The notes under the pieces: model-generated
Told to the model about the DNA's origin: nothing
Database searches by the model: none
What the model saw: only the letters and a program-made list of their open reading frames with translations
In this document: positions 7,312 through 16,411 of the stretch, piece after piece
How positions within the stretch are numbered: the stretch's first letter is position 1
Layout of the letters: every line of letters begins with the position of its first letter
Source: Gilvimarinus sp. DA14
GTDB taxonomy: Bacteria; Pseudomonadota; Gammaproteobacteria; Pseudomonadales; Cellvibrionaceae
NCBI RefSeq assembly: GCF_024204685.1
Contig: NZ_CP100350.1
Span: 1,962,501-2,026,500 of the forward strand
Length of the DNA: 64,000 nucleotides
Direction: 5' to 3'
Position numbers and translations under genes: made by a program

Positions 7312-8175
7312 TTACTTAAACCTTTCTACTTTATAACCATCCGCGCGCAGCATTTCCACCACGCTGTCCGGTCCTGCCAAATGCAGAGCGCCCACCATAA
7401 CCAGTTCAGTCTCCGGGCTCGCTAAATACTGATCGATATGCGCCGTCCAGGCCCGATTGCGATCGCGGACAATCGTGTTGTAAAGCTCGGCCGAATATTC
7501 CTGCATGGGCGCGCCGCCCAACTCAAACAGGGCTTTATCGTTACCGCTTTTAAAGGCGTTGACCATATCGTCCATAATCAGCGGCAACTGCTCTAAATCT
7601 TCCAGGCTGTAACGCATAAACTCGTTGGCATCCAGCTCGGTCATGGCGACAATAAACTGCAATTGTTCTTCCGGGGTTTCCAGCCAAGCGAGTGTTTTGC
7701 CCTGCTCGCTCGCCAGGCGTGAATAGCGCACATCGACGCCTTCGGTAAAGCCGAGTTTTTGCATTTCTAAAATGGAATAGGTCAGAGCAACAAAGGCAGG
7801 TTTAAACTGCTGTAGCTGCATCAAAGGCAAGCTGCGTGCACTGGCAAACTGACGCAGCTCGGCGTAAACATCAGAGCTTAATTCGCTCTGCAAGCTGCTG
7901 CCGCTGGGCAGCATCATCAACTGCGTCATTTGCATGGCAAATTCGGGCGACTGCACCGCAGCCATATCCGTTTCAAACACCACAGTTTGCGCTTCAGAAA
8001 AAGCGCGCTGATACTCGGCCGGCAGCGGGTAATCTGAAGCTTTTAGCATATGAATGGTGCCGGCCAGGTAGACTGTGTTGTCGCCGCGGGTCACTTCCCA
8101 CACCATGGCGTCGGCGCTAACGCGACAACTGATAGCCAATACACACAACAAGCCGAAGTGAATGATCCTTTGCAT
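7312..8175 (-). CDS. TraB/GumN family protein
   Basis: 287 residues with a signal peptide (MQRIIHFGLLCVLAISCRVSADA). The mature N-terminus has the family signature WEVTRGDNTVYLAGTIHMLKASDYPLP with the conserved GxxH, a central VVFETDM block, and a C-terminal MVGALHLAGPDSVVEMLRADGY with the second GxxH. TraB/GumN proteins resemble metal-dependent EreA/ChaN/Tiki-type hydrolases; in proteobacteria the substrate is unknown. Location is probably periplasmic. Confidence 0.88.
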   Translation of the reverse strand: MQRIIHFGLLCVLAISCRVSADAMVWEVTRGDNTVYLAGTIHMLKASDYPLPAEYQRAFSEAQTVVFETDMAAVQSPEFAMQMTQLMMLPSGSSLQSELSSDVYAELRQFASARSLPLMQLQQFKPAFVALTYSILEMQKLGFTEGVDVRYSRLASEQGKTLAWLETPEEQLQFIVAMTELDANEFMRYSLEDLEQLPLIMDDMVNAFKSGNDKALFELGGAPMQEYSAELYNTIVRDRNRAWTAHIDQYLASPETELVMVGALHLAGPDSVVEMLRADGYKVERFK

Positions 8176-8207
8176 AAGTGTTCCTTATTTAAAACGCAGA
8201 CTAGAGG

Positions 8208-8645
8208 TTAAGACGAGAGTAAAAAGGTTACCGGCCCATCATTGACCAACGCCACCTGCATATCGGCGGCAAACTGGCCGGTGGCTACCTTGGGGTGGGC
8301 GTCGCGCAGTCGATCAATAAAGTAATCGTAAAGTTCGCGGGCAAGTTCAGGGCTGGCAGCGGAGGAAAAACCGGGGCGCAGCCCCTTACTGGTATCTGCC
8401 GCCAGGGTAAATTGCGACACCGCCAGCACGCCGCCATTTACCTGCGCGACGTTTAAGTTCATTTTGCCATCGGCATCGGAAAACACGCGATAGGCGAGTA
8501 ATTTTTTAAGTAATTTATCGGCGTTAGCGCGGGTATCATCTCGCTCTACCCCGAGCAACAGCAACAACCCCTGATCTATCTGCCCCACGCATTCGCCGGC
8601 AACGCTGACCGAAGCGCTGCTGACACGTTGTATTAAGCCGCGCAT
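8208..8645 (-). CDS. dtd: D-aminoacyl-tRNA deacylase
   Basis: 145 residues, the normal Dtd length. The start [15 protein letters not shown], the block [26 protein letters not shown] (the SQFTL motif forms the active site) and the end [13 protein letters not shown] with the NxGPVT motif define the family. The enzyme removes D-amino acids (and glycine from tRNA-Ala) from mischarged tRNAs. Its ATG overlaps the stop codon of the upstream pip gene (TGATG), so the two are translationally coupled. Confidence 0.96.
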   Translation of the reverse strand: MRGLIQRVSSASVSVAGECVGQIDQGLLLLLGVERDDTRANADKLLKKLLAYRVFSDADGKMNLNVAQVNGGVLAVSQFTLAADTSKGLRPGFSSAASPELARELYDYFIDRLRDAHPKVATGQFAADMQVALVNDGPVTFLLSS

Positions 8646-9616
8646 CAGGCCAGGTGATCTGAATCGTGGCTGAGCTTGCGCGCCAGATCGTCGGTGGCGC
8701 GTATTAGTGCATCGACAATACCCGCCTCGCGTGAAGCGTGACCGGCGTCGCGGATAATTTGCAGCTCGGCCTCGGGCCAGGCTTTTTGCAGCGCAAAGGC
8801 ATTATCCAGCGGGCACACCATATCGTAGCGCCCGTGCACAATCACACCGGGAATTCCCGCCAGGCGGTGGGCGTTTTCGACAATTTGGTTGTCATCCAAA
8901 AAGGCGCCGTGAACAAAATAATGCGCTTCAATACGGGCCAGTGCCTGTGCTTTGAAGGGGTTGGAAAACGCATCAACCACATCCTGGTTGGGGCGCAAGG
9001 TGGCACAGCGCCCCTCCCACAGTGACCAGGCCTTGGCGGCCGACATTTTTTGCAGCTCGTTATCGCCGGTAAGTTTTTTGTAATAGGCGCGCATTAAATC
9101 GTGGCGCTCGTCGGCTGGAATAGGGGCCAAAAAGTCCTGCCAGTAGTCGGGAAAGATCGCACTGGCACCTTCCTGATAAAACCAACGCAGGTCTTTTTCA
9201 CGGCACAGAAATATGCCGCGCAAAATCAGGCCCAGCACTCGCTCGGGATAAGTTTCGGCGTACACCAAGCTGAGAGTGGAGCCCCAGGAGCCGCCGAACA
9301 ACACCCACTGATCAATTCCCAGCTTGGTGCGGATGGTTTCGATATCCTTTACCAACGCCGGGGTATTGTTACCCTCAAGCTCGGCATGGGGGGTGGAGCG
9401 CCCACAGCCGCGCTGATCGAACAAAATAATGCGATAGCGCTCCGGGTCAAAGAAACGCCGGTCGTATTTACCACAGCCAGCGCCTGGGCCGCCGTGCACA
9501 AACAGCACGGGTATGCCGTCGGGATTGCCGGATTCATCCACATATAATTCGTGAGGAGCATCCACCGGAATTTGGTGGCGGGCGAAAGGTTTAATTTCGG
9601 GGTAGAACATCAACAT
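8645..9616 (-). CDS. pip: Proline iminopeptidase
   Basis: 323 residues of alpha/beta-hydrolase fold. Visible are HGGPGAG (oxyanion region), FDQRGCGRS, the nucleophile elbow GGSWGS with its Ser, GRYDMVCP (Asp region) and DAGHAS (catalytic His). It releases N-terminal proline from peptides in the cytoplasm. The N-terminus could be either Met of [11 protein letters not shown]. It heads a two-gene operon with dtd, with overlapping stop and start, an arrangement common in gammaproteobacteria. Confidence 0.95.
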   Translation of the reverse strand: MLMFYPEIKPFARHQIPVDAPHELYVDESGNPDGIPVLFVHGGPGAGCGKYDRRFFDPERYRIILFDQRGCGRSTPHAELEGNNTPALVKDIETIRTKLGIDQWVLFGGSWGSTLSLVYAETYPERVLGLILRGIFLCREKDLRWFYQEGASAIFPDYWQDFLAPIPADERHDLMRAYYKKLTGDNELQKMSAAKAWSLWEGRCATLRPNQDVVDAFSNPFKAQALARIEAHYFVHGAFLDDNQIVENAHRLAGIPGVIVHGRYDMVCPLDNAFALQKAWPEAELQIIRDAGHASREAGIVDALIRATDDLARKLSHDSDHLA

Positions 9617-9693
9617 GTAAGACGGCCCTACGACAGTGAAAGTCAGCGATTAATAATCAGTCTGCAACTTAGCACACAAAGCCGTTGGGAGGG

Positions 9694-9718
9694 AGCCCCG
9701 GCGCATGGCGCCGGGGCT
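9694..9718. terminator. Strong GC hairpin downstream of the GH10 gene
   Basis: AGCCCCGGCGC-CAT-GCGCCGGGGCT reads the same on either strand with an 11-bp perfect stem. It lies about 15 bases beyond the xylanase stop codon. No T tract follows, so termination is likely but not typical. Confidence 0.5.
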
Positions 9719-9733
9719 TATAGCAAGGCAAAT

Positions 9734-11038
9734 TTAGTTACAGCCCTGGCCGGTAAACGCATCGGCTACGCCCTGTAAAGCGGGCTTGGCAGACAGATTG
9801 GCGTTAAACAGCAGTGGCCACACGTCGTCGTAATTCGCACCGGCTGCGTTGGCAAATTGGTTCATCAGCCAACTTTCATCATCGGTAAGCCCCCACACGG
9901 TAAAACCGCCGCGCAGATTAGCGGGCACAGTATCTAAGTAGACCTGGGTGATCTCACAAAAACGCTGCTTTTGCTCGTCCGCCAGCTGCTCATCATACTC
10001 GGGCAAAGCCGGAGCTCCACCGCCGCCATAGGGGTTTACCACGGCGACATCTAACTCGGTGATTTTTACCTTCAGCCCCAGATCCACAACTTGCTGGAAG
10101 GCGTTCTCGAAGTGGCTAAGCGAGGGGTAAGTCATATACACGTGCATCTGGAAACCCACGCCGTCGATGGTGCCCTCTTCGTTCAAGGCCTCGGCAATCT
10201 GCAAGGTCTTGTTTAAACGAGTCTCGTTGGCTGTGTTGTCGTAGTCGTTGTAGTACAAATCCACATCCGGGGCGGCATCGCGTGCGGCCTGAAAGGCAAC
10301 TTTGAGGTACTCGGGGATCTCGCCCTCGGACGCTGGTGGCAGCTCGTTGTAAAACACAGAACGACGGAAACCGTCACCGGCCCCCTGGTCTACGGCTTCG
10401 TTCACCACATCCCAGCTGGTCACCACCCCTGGAAACTCAGTCTCGAAATGCTCTACCACGCCGGTCACATGGTCGCTCAGCATGGCGGCAAAGTCGCCGT
10501 CATAGTTGTTCATAAAGTCGGGCACTTGATAGCCAGAGTGCCATACCAGTGCGTGGCCGTGTACGGTCATGCCATTCGTTGCGGCAAAGCCTACCAGCTG
10601 GTCGGCATCGCCAAAGGTAAAGGTGTCTTCCTGCGGGTGCAGGTAGCTCATTTTCATAATATTGCCGGCTGTCAGCTGACTGAAGTGCCGGCTAATAACA
10701 CTCTGGCGCTCGGCGGCGTCACTGTGGTTGAAAATACTGTAGTTTTCGTTGGCTGCAGATACCGCCACACCCACAGGAAAATCTGATGGAGTAATGGCAT
10801 AAAGATCAAAATCCGGCTCAATCGCAATCGGTCCATCCGAGCTGACCGACGAACTAGTACTTGAAGAGGACGAACTACTCTCAACCGAGCTGCTGGAAGA
10901 GCTAGATGACGACTCAACCGATGAAGAGCTCGATGATGAGGCCGGTGGAGTCGTAGTGCCGCCACCCGAGCCACCTCCACAGGCGGTTAGGGCTGCCGCC
11001 AAGACAAGTAAAGTTATGGGCTTTAAATTCGTTTTCAT
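9734..11038 (-). CDS. GH10 endo-1,4-beta-xylanase, lipoprotein with poly-serine linker
   Basis: 434 residues. A lipoprotein signal ends LTAC (Cys20), followed by a Gly/Ser stretch and a serine linker at about 34-67, then a complete GH10 barrel. Signatures are HGHALVWHSGYQVP, WDVVNEAVDQG (acid/base Glu214) and VKITELDVAVV (nucleophile Glu329), with MHVYMTYPS and TVWGLTDDESWL nearby. It should cleave beta-1,4-xylan at the cell surface, anchored in the outer membrane. No carbohydrate-binding module is present. Poly-Ser linkers are typical of Cellvibrio/Saccharophagus enzymes. It is divergent from the sugar dehydrogenase gene and could share control with it. Confidence 0.95.
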   Translation of the reverse strand: MKTNLKPITLLVLAAALTACGGGSGGGTTTPPASSSSSSSVESSSSSSSSSVESSSSSSSTSSSVSSDGPIAIEPDFDLYAITPSDFPVGVAVSAANENYSIFNHSDAAERQSVISRHFSQLTAGNIMKMSYLHPQEDTFTFGDADQLVGFAATNGMTVHGHALVWHSGYQVPDFMNNYDGDFAAMLSDHVTGVVEHFETEFPGVVTSWDVVNEAVDQGAGDGFRRSVFYNELPPASEGEIPEYLKVAFQAARDAAPDVDLYYNDYDNTANETRLNKTLQIAEALNEEGTIDGVGFQMHVYMTYPSLSHFENAFQQVVDLGLKVKITELDVAVVNPYGGGGAPALPEYDEQLADEQKQRFCEITQVYLDTVPANLRGGFTVWGLTDDESWLMNQFANAAGANYDDVWPLLFNANLSAKPALQGVADAFTGQGCN

Positions 11039-11160
11039 AGCAGACCTTCGTTATTATGGTTTTGATTCAAATGGATTGACTTATCAAATAGTCAATAAGA
11101 CCATATTAACGTGCCCATTGCTGATTCTCAAGCGCTAAATCACTCGTTATAGGAGCTATC

Positions 11161-12288
11161 ATGAAGTTACGTCATTTAGTTTGCGCCTGCGCCCTGGCCT
11201 CCATAAGTCTTGCTCCGGCTCTCAATGCCAAAACCATCGACACCGAACGCGCCGAAATCGAGCTTGAAACTGTCGCCGAAGGCTTGAAAAACCCTTGGGG
11301 ATTGGCCTTTTTACCCGACGGCTCCATGTTGGTCACCGAACGGGTGGGCACCATGCGCAAAGTTTCCGCCGATGGCCAAGTAGGTGAGCCCATTACCGGG
11401 CTGCCGGAAATCTTCAGCCGCGGTCAGGGCGGCCTGCTGGATATCGCCCTGGACCCGGACTACGCCAACAATGGTTGGATTTATTTCAGCTACTCTGAGC
11501 CAGGCGAAGGTGGCAACAGCACCGCCCTGGCGCGGGCAAAACTAAACGGTAACGCTCTGGCAGAGTTTGAACGCATCTTTAGTCAGCAACCTAAGGTCAG
11601 CAGCAACAACCACTTTGGCTCGCGCATTGTGTTTAAAGGCGATGGCACTTTGTTTCTGACTCTGGGGGAGCGCTACAGTCGCAAAGATGATGCGCAAACC
11701 CTGGACAACCACCACGGTAAGGTGATTCGCATTAAAACCGACGGCAGCGTTCCTGCCGACAATCCCTTTGTAAACACCGAGGGCGCCCTGCCGGAAATCT
11801 GGTCTTACGGCCATCGCAATATGCAGGGAGCCACCATTCACCCAGAAACCGGAGAACTGTGGAGCGGGGAACACGGCGCCCAGGGCGGCGACGAACTCAA
11901 TATCGACCGTGCGGGTCTGAACTACGGCTGGCCGGTGGTGACCTACGGTGAAGATTACGGCGGCGGGAAAATCGGCGAGGGCTTTAAAAAAGAGGGGATG
12001 GAAACCCCCGTTTACTACTGGCTACCCTCTCTGGCCACCGCCGGCCTGACCTTCTATACCGGCGATAAATTTCCCGCCTGGAAGGGCGATATCTTTGTCG
12101 CCAGCCTGCGCGCCGAAACACTGTCGCGCTTGGATATAGAAGGTGAGCGGGTTCTGCATGAAGAGCGCATGCTCACCGACGAGCTAGGCGAGCGCTTGCG
12201 TCATGTGGTGCAGGGGCCAGACGGCTATCTGTATCTGCTAACAGATGCCTCTGACGGACAAATTATTCGCATTACCCCGGCTGACTAG
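11161..12288 (+). CDS. PQQ-dependent sugar dehydrogenase family protein (soluble aldose type)
   Basis: 375 residues with a signal peptide (cleavage near ALNAKT). The beta-propeller shows the family blocks GLKNPWGLAFLPDGSMLVTER, GQGGLLDIALDPDYANNGWIYFSYS, NNHFGSRIVF, EIWSYGHRNMQG, WSGEHGAQGGDELN and a terminal GPDGYLYLLTDA. This is the glucose/sorbosone dehydrogenase (Asd/YliI) type, which oxidises aldoses in the periplasm using PQQ. No PQQ synthesis genes are in the window, so cofactor supply is open. The neighbouring xylanase suggests xylan-derived sugars as substrates (inference). Confidence 0.9.
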   Translation: MKLRHLVCACALASISLAPALNAKTIDTERAEIELETVAEGLKNPWGLAFLPDGSMLVTERVGTMRKVSADGQVGEPITGLPEIFSRGQGGLLDIALDPDYANNGWIYFSYSEPGEGGNSTALARAKLNGNALAEFERIFSQQPKVSSNNHFGSRIVFKGDGTLFLTLGERYSRKDDAQTLDNHHGKVIRIKTDGSVPADNPFVNTEGALPEIWSYGHRNMQGATIHPETGELWSGEHGAQGGDELNIDRAGLNYGWPVVTYGEDYGGGKIGEGFKKEGMETPVYYWLPSLATAGLTFYTGDKFPAWKGDIFVASLRAETLSRLDIEGERVLHEERMLTDELGERLRHVVQGPDGYLYLLTDASDGQIIRITPAD

Positions 12289-12295
12289 AGGTATG

Positions 12296-12322
12296 GCCCC
12301 GCTCAGTGACCGTGAGCGGGGC
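12296..12322. terminator. Hairpin between convergent genes
   Basis: GCCCCGCTCA and TGAGCGGGGC form a 10-bp perfect stem with a 7-base loop just after the dehydrogenase stop codon. It has no T tract and could act on both converging units. Confidence 0.55.
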
Positions 12323-12362
12323 AGTAGATACGATTCTCCGATCAAGTCCACTGTAGACTTGG

Positions 12363-12638
12363 TCAGAGGATCCGTATCCTCATTTCATCCACAACCGGGC
12401 CTTCATTGCCGATCATTTCATCATAAGGACTCTGCATTACCAGCCATGCCTCGCGCTTACCCTGCCCGGCCCACCAGCATTTGGCTGCCATAAGGCTGGG
12501 GAAGCGTTTGGGTTGACCTGCCTGCCCCTGTATCACTCGCCAGTCTGGCATCTCGCCCTGGGCTTCGTGCCCCCAGGCGGCAAGGTAATGGGAGCAATCG
12601 GTCAACGACAAGATCAGGGGACGCGGTTTAGTGCTCAT
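12363..12638 (-). CDS. Small DUF6482-like protein
   Basis: 91 residues, cytoplasmic. The C-terminal block AWLVMQSPYDEMIGNE resembles the LVQxxAYDEM(C/I)G motif of DUF6482 proteins, which are about 100 residues long and common in Pseudomonas and relatives; the function of that family is unknown. The assignment rests on this one block. The start overlaps the end of the upstream DCC-family gene by 11 bases, so the two are cotranscribed. Confidence 0.65.
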   Translation of the reverse strand: MSTKPRPLILSLTDCSHYLAAWGHEAQGEMPDWRVIQGQAGQPKRFPSLMAAKCWWAGQGKREAWLVMQSPYDEMIGNEGPVVDEMRIRIL

Positions 12639-12999
12639 CAGAAGTCCTCGCTTCTATCCATTTATCCTTAATCCAACCACAGCGATTGGCGCGCCGCTCG
12701 GCCCAGCGACGATACGCACTCTCGGCCAAGGAGCGAATGCCCGGCCACAACAGCGGCCGCCATAGAAAACCAATGGGGGTATAGCTCCAGGCCGCCACAT
12801 TGGCCTCGACACCAATAGCCCAACTGTCGTCGGCAAATTGCACATGTAAGCTGTAGAGCATCTGCTGACGCTGGTACTCGCTCAGCGTCGCCTCGTGAAC
12901 ATCAACCAGTTGCAGCTCACTGGATTTGAGTCGGCGTAACCAGCGCATCTCGCGGCTGCACAGTTGGCAGTATCCGTCGTAGTAAAGGGTGGCTTTCAT
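12628..12999 (-). CDS. DCC-family thiol-disulfide oxidoreductase-like protein (DUF393)
   Basis: 123 residues. The N-terminus YYDGYCQLCSREMRWL carries the DxxCxxC motif of the family, and the later block WAIGVEANVAAW and WPGIRSLAESAYRRWAERR fit its usual ends. DCC proteins have a thioredoxin-like fold and are thought to act as redox proteins; substrates are unknown. It starts a two-gene unit with the DUF6482-like gene and is divergent from hemH. Confidence 0.88.
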   Translation of the reverse strand: MKATLYYDGYCQLCSREMRWLRRLKSSELQLVDVHEATLSEYQRQQMLYSLHVQFADDSWAIGVEANVAAWSYTPIGFLWRPLLWPGIRSLAESAYRRWAERRANRCGWIKDKWIEARTSDEH

Positions 13000-13125
13000 A
13001 GCTTGGCCAATTCTTACCGATGAGTGATTTATATTTTTTATACGGCGTATAAAAAGGCGAAGATCAATTCATTGCGATCTAACTGATAGAATTAGTTATA
13101 GCAAAAGAAACATTGGACGCAACTT

Positions 13126-14148
13126 ATGCCAGCAAAATATCGGGCGCTTACCGACAATGCCCACGAGACCGTTAAAAACCAACCGCAAGTGGGTGTTTTA
13201 CTCACCAACCTAGGCACGCCCGATGCGCCCGATGCCCCGGCGCTGCGCAAATATCTGGCGGAGTTTTTATCCGACCCGCGCATTGTGGAAATTCCGCGCA
13301 TTATCTGGAAGGCGATCTTACACGGCATTGTGCTGCGCACCCGACCGAAACAATCGGCCGAGCTTTATCAAAGCGTTTGGACAAACGAAGGCTCGCCGCT
13401 GTTAGTCATCAGCCAAAAACAGCGCGATAAAATCGCCGCCCGTATTGGCACTAAAGCGCACGTCGTATTGGGCATGCGCTACGGCAATCCGTCCATCGCC
13501 AGCGCCCTGCAGCAACTGCAGGCCGCTGGGGTAAAAAAGATTATTGTTCTGCCGCTGTATCCTCAATATGCCGCCTCCACCGTGGGCTCTACCTTCGATG
13601 CCGTGAGCCGCGAGCTACAGCGATGGCGCTGGGTGCCCGAGTTGCACTTCGTCAGCGGCTACTGCGAAAGTGAAAGTTATACGGACGCCTTGGCGAACAG
13701 TCTGAAAGAGCACGCCAACACGCACGGCGCGCCGCAAAAGTGGGTGTTCTCATACCACGGCACCCCCAAGTTTTGTCTGCAAAAGGGCGACCCCTATTAC
13801 TGTTTCTGTATGAAGACCACGCGTCTGGCGGCCGAAAAGGCAGGCCTGAACCCGGATGACTGTCTAACCACCTTTCAATCTCGCTTCGGCAAGGCCGAGT
13901 GGCTTAAGCCTTACACAGACAAAACTCTGGAGTCGCTACCGGCGCAGGGTATTAAACATATTGCGATTTTAAGCCCGGCGTTTAGCGCCGATTGTTTAGA
14001 AACACTGGAAGAGCTGGAAGTGGAAAATCGCGAAGTGTTTTCCGAGGCAGGGGGTGAGACTTACCACTATATTCCCGCGCTGAATGATCGCGAGGATCAC
14101 ATTAACGCCTTGGTGGAGACATTAGAAAACGCGGGGCTCACACCTTAA
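13126..14148 (+). CDS. hemH: Ferrochelatase
   Basis: 340 residues. It inserts Fe2+ into protoporphyrin IX, the final haem step, at the inner membrane face. Blocks seen are VLLTNLGTPDAP, YLAEFLSDPRIVE, LGMRYGNPSI, LPLYPQYAASTVGSTFDAV, WVFSYHGTPK (catalytic His), GDPYYCFCMKTTRLAAEKAGL, TTFQSRFGKAEWLKPYTD and LSPAFSADCLETLEELEVEN (conserved Glu). Length is normal. A possible promoter (TTGCGA, 18 bases, TTATAG) lies at about 13073-13102. Its stop overlaps that of the convergent TauE/SafE gene. Confidence 0.97.
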   Translation: MPAKYRALTDNAHETVKNQPQVGVLLTNLGTPDAPDAPALRKYLAEFLSDPRIVEIPRIIWKAILHGIVLRTRPKQSAELYQSVWTNEGSPLLVISQKQRDKIAARIGTKAHVVLGMRYGNPSIASALQQLQAAGVKKIIVLPLYPQYAASTVGSTFDAVSRELQRWRWVPELHFVSGYCESESYTDALANSLKEHANTHGAPQKWVFSYHGTPKFCLQKGDPYYCFCMKTTRLAAEKAGLNPDDCLTTFQSRFGKAEWLKPYTDKTLESLPAQGIKHIAILSPAFSADCLETLEELEVENREVFSEAGGETYHYIPALNDREDHINALVETLENAGLTP

Positions 14149-14948
14149 CCGCCCCACACGTCAAACAGTACCTTAATGGCCAGCGACACCATCATGATGG
14201 CAAACACCTGTTTGAGGCGCGCCACCGGAATTCGGTGCGCCACCTTCACCCCTAAAGGGGCGGTAAGCAAACTCATACAGGCCATGGCTACCACGGCGGG
14301 CCAAATCACATACCCCAATGCCAGGGGGCTGTCACTCGCGCCCCAACCGTTAATGATATAGCCGATACTACCGGCCAGGGCTATGGGTAAACCCACTGCC
14401 GCCGAGGTGCCAATCGCTTTGGCCGGATGCTGATTACACCAGATTAAAAACGGCACGGTAATTGAGCCACCACCGATGGCCACCAGCGCCGAAACACCGC
14501 CAATGCCACTGCCTACACCAAACATGGCCGGCGCCGAGGGCAACTGTCGGTCGGCGGCGGGCGCGCGGCCAAATACCATGTACCAGGAAATAAACACCAT
14601 AAAGGCAGCAAAAAAAGTCGCTAAAAACACGGTGGGCAAATGCGAGGCAATGAAGGTGGTGGCGAAAGTGCCCAACAACACCCCGGGAGTGAGCTGCTTA
14701 ACCGCCAGCCAGTTGACCGAACCGCGTCGGTGATGGGCGCGCGCAGAAATAATCGCCGTTGGCACAATGGCCGACATAGAGGTACCCAGAGCAAAATGCA
14801 CAATATGCTCCGGGGCAACCCCCTGGTGTGCAAACAGCATGGCGAGAATCGGCACCATAATACCGCCACCGCCAATACCCAACAGCCCAGCAAAAAATCC
14901 CGTTACCCCGCCGAGCGCGAGATAAGCCAACAGCCACCACCATTCCAT
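14145..14948 (-). CDS. Sulfite exporter TauE/SafE family membrane protein
   Basis: 267 residues with about eight membrane segments and the duplicated family motifs: GGVTGFFAGLLGIGGGGIMVPILAML in the first half and GSGIGGVSALVAIGGGSITVPFLIW in the second. Members move sulfur-containing anions (sulfite, sulfoacetate, thiosulfate) or other organic anions across the inner membrane; the substrate here is unknown. It is convergent with hemH, with a 4-base overlap. Confidence 0.92.
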   Translation of the reverse strand: MEWWWLLAYLALGGVTGFFAGLLGIGGGGIMVPILAMLFAHQGVAPEHIVHFALGTSMSAIVPTAIISARAHHRRGSVNWLAVKQLTPGVLLGTFATTFIASHLPTVFLATFFAAFMVFISWYMVFGRAPAADRQLPSAPAMFGVGSGIGGVSALVAIGGGSITVPFLIWCNQHPAKAIGTSAAVGLPIALAGSIGYIINGWGASDSPLALGYVIWPAVVAMACMSLLTAPLGVKVAHRIPVARLKQVFAIMMVSLAIKVLFDVWGG

Positions 14949-14969
14949 GTCGCGTCCTTGGTTATCCTG

Positions 14970-15191
14970 TTAATCGTCGTCTTTGCGTTTTTTCCCCGGC
15001 CCTTCGCGCTCCATGCGCGCAAGCTCCGCTTTGTACTTTTCCAGATCCTCCCAATCGTAGGGCGAGCCGACATTTAAACCGTTCTCCAAATGCGCCGCCC
15101 GCTCGCGGGCATTGTGCTCTAACGAGTGATCTTCAGCTTCTTTATCCTGCTGCTCTTGCTCATACTTTTTCAGAAACTCGGATGCTTTCAT
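14970..15191 (-). CDS. Small charged helical protein of unknown function
   Basis: 73 residues from the ATG at 15191, chosen because GGAGG lies 5 bases upstream; a longer frame to 15257 would overlap trmH. The sequence is almost entirely polar and helical (KASEFLKKYEQEQQDKEAEDHSLE, DLEKYKAELARMEREG) with a basic C-terminus (KKRKDDD), so a short coiled coil is likely. I do not recognise a family. It is divergent from trmH, with about 65 bases between starts. Confidence 0.75.
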   Translation of the reverse strand: MKASEFLKKYEQEQQDKEAEDHSLEHNARERAAHLENGLNVGSPYDWEDLEKYKAELARMEREGPGKKRKDDD

Positions 15192-15255
15192 ACAACCTCC
15201 TGCGATTTGCTCAACGGCCCCGCTATAATGACGCCTTTTTTGCCCGGATAACACC

Positions 15256-15936
15256 ATGAGCCGCGAGCGCTTCGAAACCTTTAAAAAAGCTTTGCGCCAG
15301 CGTCAGCCGGATATGACCGTACTGACCGACAAAGTCCACAAAGCACAAAATATTTCTGCCATTTTACGCACTGCCGAGGCCGCGGGCATCGGCCATATTC
15401 ACATGGTACGCCCCGAGCGCGGCCATTTGGTGTATCACAATACCGCCGGCGGTATCGGCCGCTTTACCAGCCAAACGGTACACGACACCATTGAAGATGG
15501 CTGCAGCGCCCTGCGCCAGCAGGGCTTTACCCTCTACGCCGCGCATTGGTCCGAGCGCGCCATCGACTACCGCGAGGCAGACTTTACCCGACCATTTGCG
15601 CTAATTATGGGCGCCGAAAAACGCGGCCTGTCGGACTACGCCGCCCGCGAGGCCGATGCCCACCTCACTATCCCCAACATGGGCCTGGTAGAGAGCTACA
15701 ACGTCAGCGTCGCCGCCGCCATTATTCTACAAACCGCCATGGAACAACGGGTTAAAGCTGGATTATACGAACGCCCCCTAGAAGAAGATGATAACTACTG
15801 GACCACCCTGTTCGAATGGATGCACCCGAAAATGGTGAAATACTGCCGCAAACATAACCTCCCCTACCCCGAGATGGACGAAGACGGCGATATCATCCCA
15901 CCCGAAGATGAAAGATACCGACGGCCGTTTGATTGA
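15256..15936 (+). CDS. trmH: tRNA (guanosine(18)-2'-O)-methyltransferase
   Basis: 226 residues. It methylates the 2'-OH of G18 in the tRNA D-loop using SAM. SPOUT-fold motifs are visible: KAQNISAILRTAEAAGIGHIHMV (motif 1 region with the NxxxxxR arginine), LIMGAEKRGLSD (motif 2) and LTIPNMGLVESYNVSVAAAIILQTA (motif 3, knot). The C-terminal extension (ERPLEEDDNYWTTLFEWMHPKMVKYCRKHNLPYP) is typical of TrmH rather than of RlmB. Confidence 0.95.
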   Translation: MSRERFETFKKALRQRQPDMTVLTDKVHKAQNISAILRTAEAAGIGHIHMVRPERGHLVYHNTAGGIGRFTSQTVHDTIEDGCSALRQQGFTLYAAHWSERAIDYREADFTRPFALIMGAEKRGLSDYAAREADAHLTIPNMGLVESYNVSVAAAIILQTAMEQRVKAGLYERPLEEDDNYWTTLFEWMHPKMVKYCRKHNLPYPEMDEDGDIIPPEDERYRRPFD

Positions 15937-16024
15937 TGTTTTTATTAACTGTCGCCAACAGGTCATTAGTCTTCAGCCCATTACTTTACGATACAAGGTG
16001 AAATACCCAGATCTCTTTTGATAA

Positions 16025-16235
16025 GCCCGTGTCGCCGGGCGTTGCGAGTTACTTTTTGCGGCAAAAAGTAACCAAAAACCTCGCCCAACAACTGGCCCCT
16101 GCGGGGTGCCCTCCCTCCAGCCAATTTTAGCGGTCGGTCTAAATCGCACGTCCATGTGCGCTTAGACCTTTCGCGCTCGTCCAGAGCGCTCACCCCCTAA
16201 AATCGGCCTCCACTCGGCTCAGTCGTAATCGGGCA
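16025..16235 (+). repeat. Dispersed structured repeat, copy B
   Basis: A 211-bp element in the gap between trmH and the binding-protein gene. Structure read by eye: hairpin GCCCG/CGGGC at the left end; GTTACTTTTTGC/GCAAAAAGTAAC (16048-16072); CCCC-TGC-GGGG near 16097-16107; outer stem 16121-16130 with 16197-16206 (one mismatch); inner hairpin 16136-16168 with loop GTCCAT; inner hairpin 16173-16189 with loop GTCCA. On the opposite strand both loops show GGA. It is about 85-90% identical by eye to copy A and shares only structure and end motifs with copy C. Short frames through it are spurious. Confidence 0.8.
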
Positions 16236-16411
16236 ACCCCCCTATAAATTCCACACCTTTAGTTCAATTAAATAGAGATCGCCCGTCAAAACGATGCTCA
16301 CTTCGACCAGAAGTAACAGAGGCACACCAAACCACCGCCAAGGTGGTATTCCCCCCACACGTGTAATAGTATCGACCTCGGATTTTTACTGAATAACTAA
16401 CGGAGTAACTC

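Noticed and set aside
15973-16193. Short minus-strand frames of 60-70 codons in repeat copy B
   Set aside because: They lie wholly inside the dispersed repeat. Similar frames arise in copy A. No ribosome-binding site.
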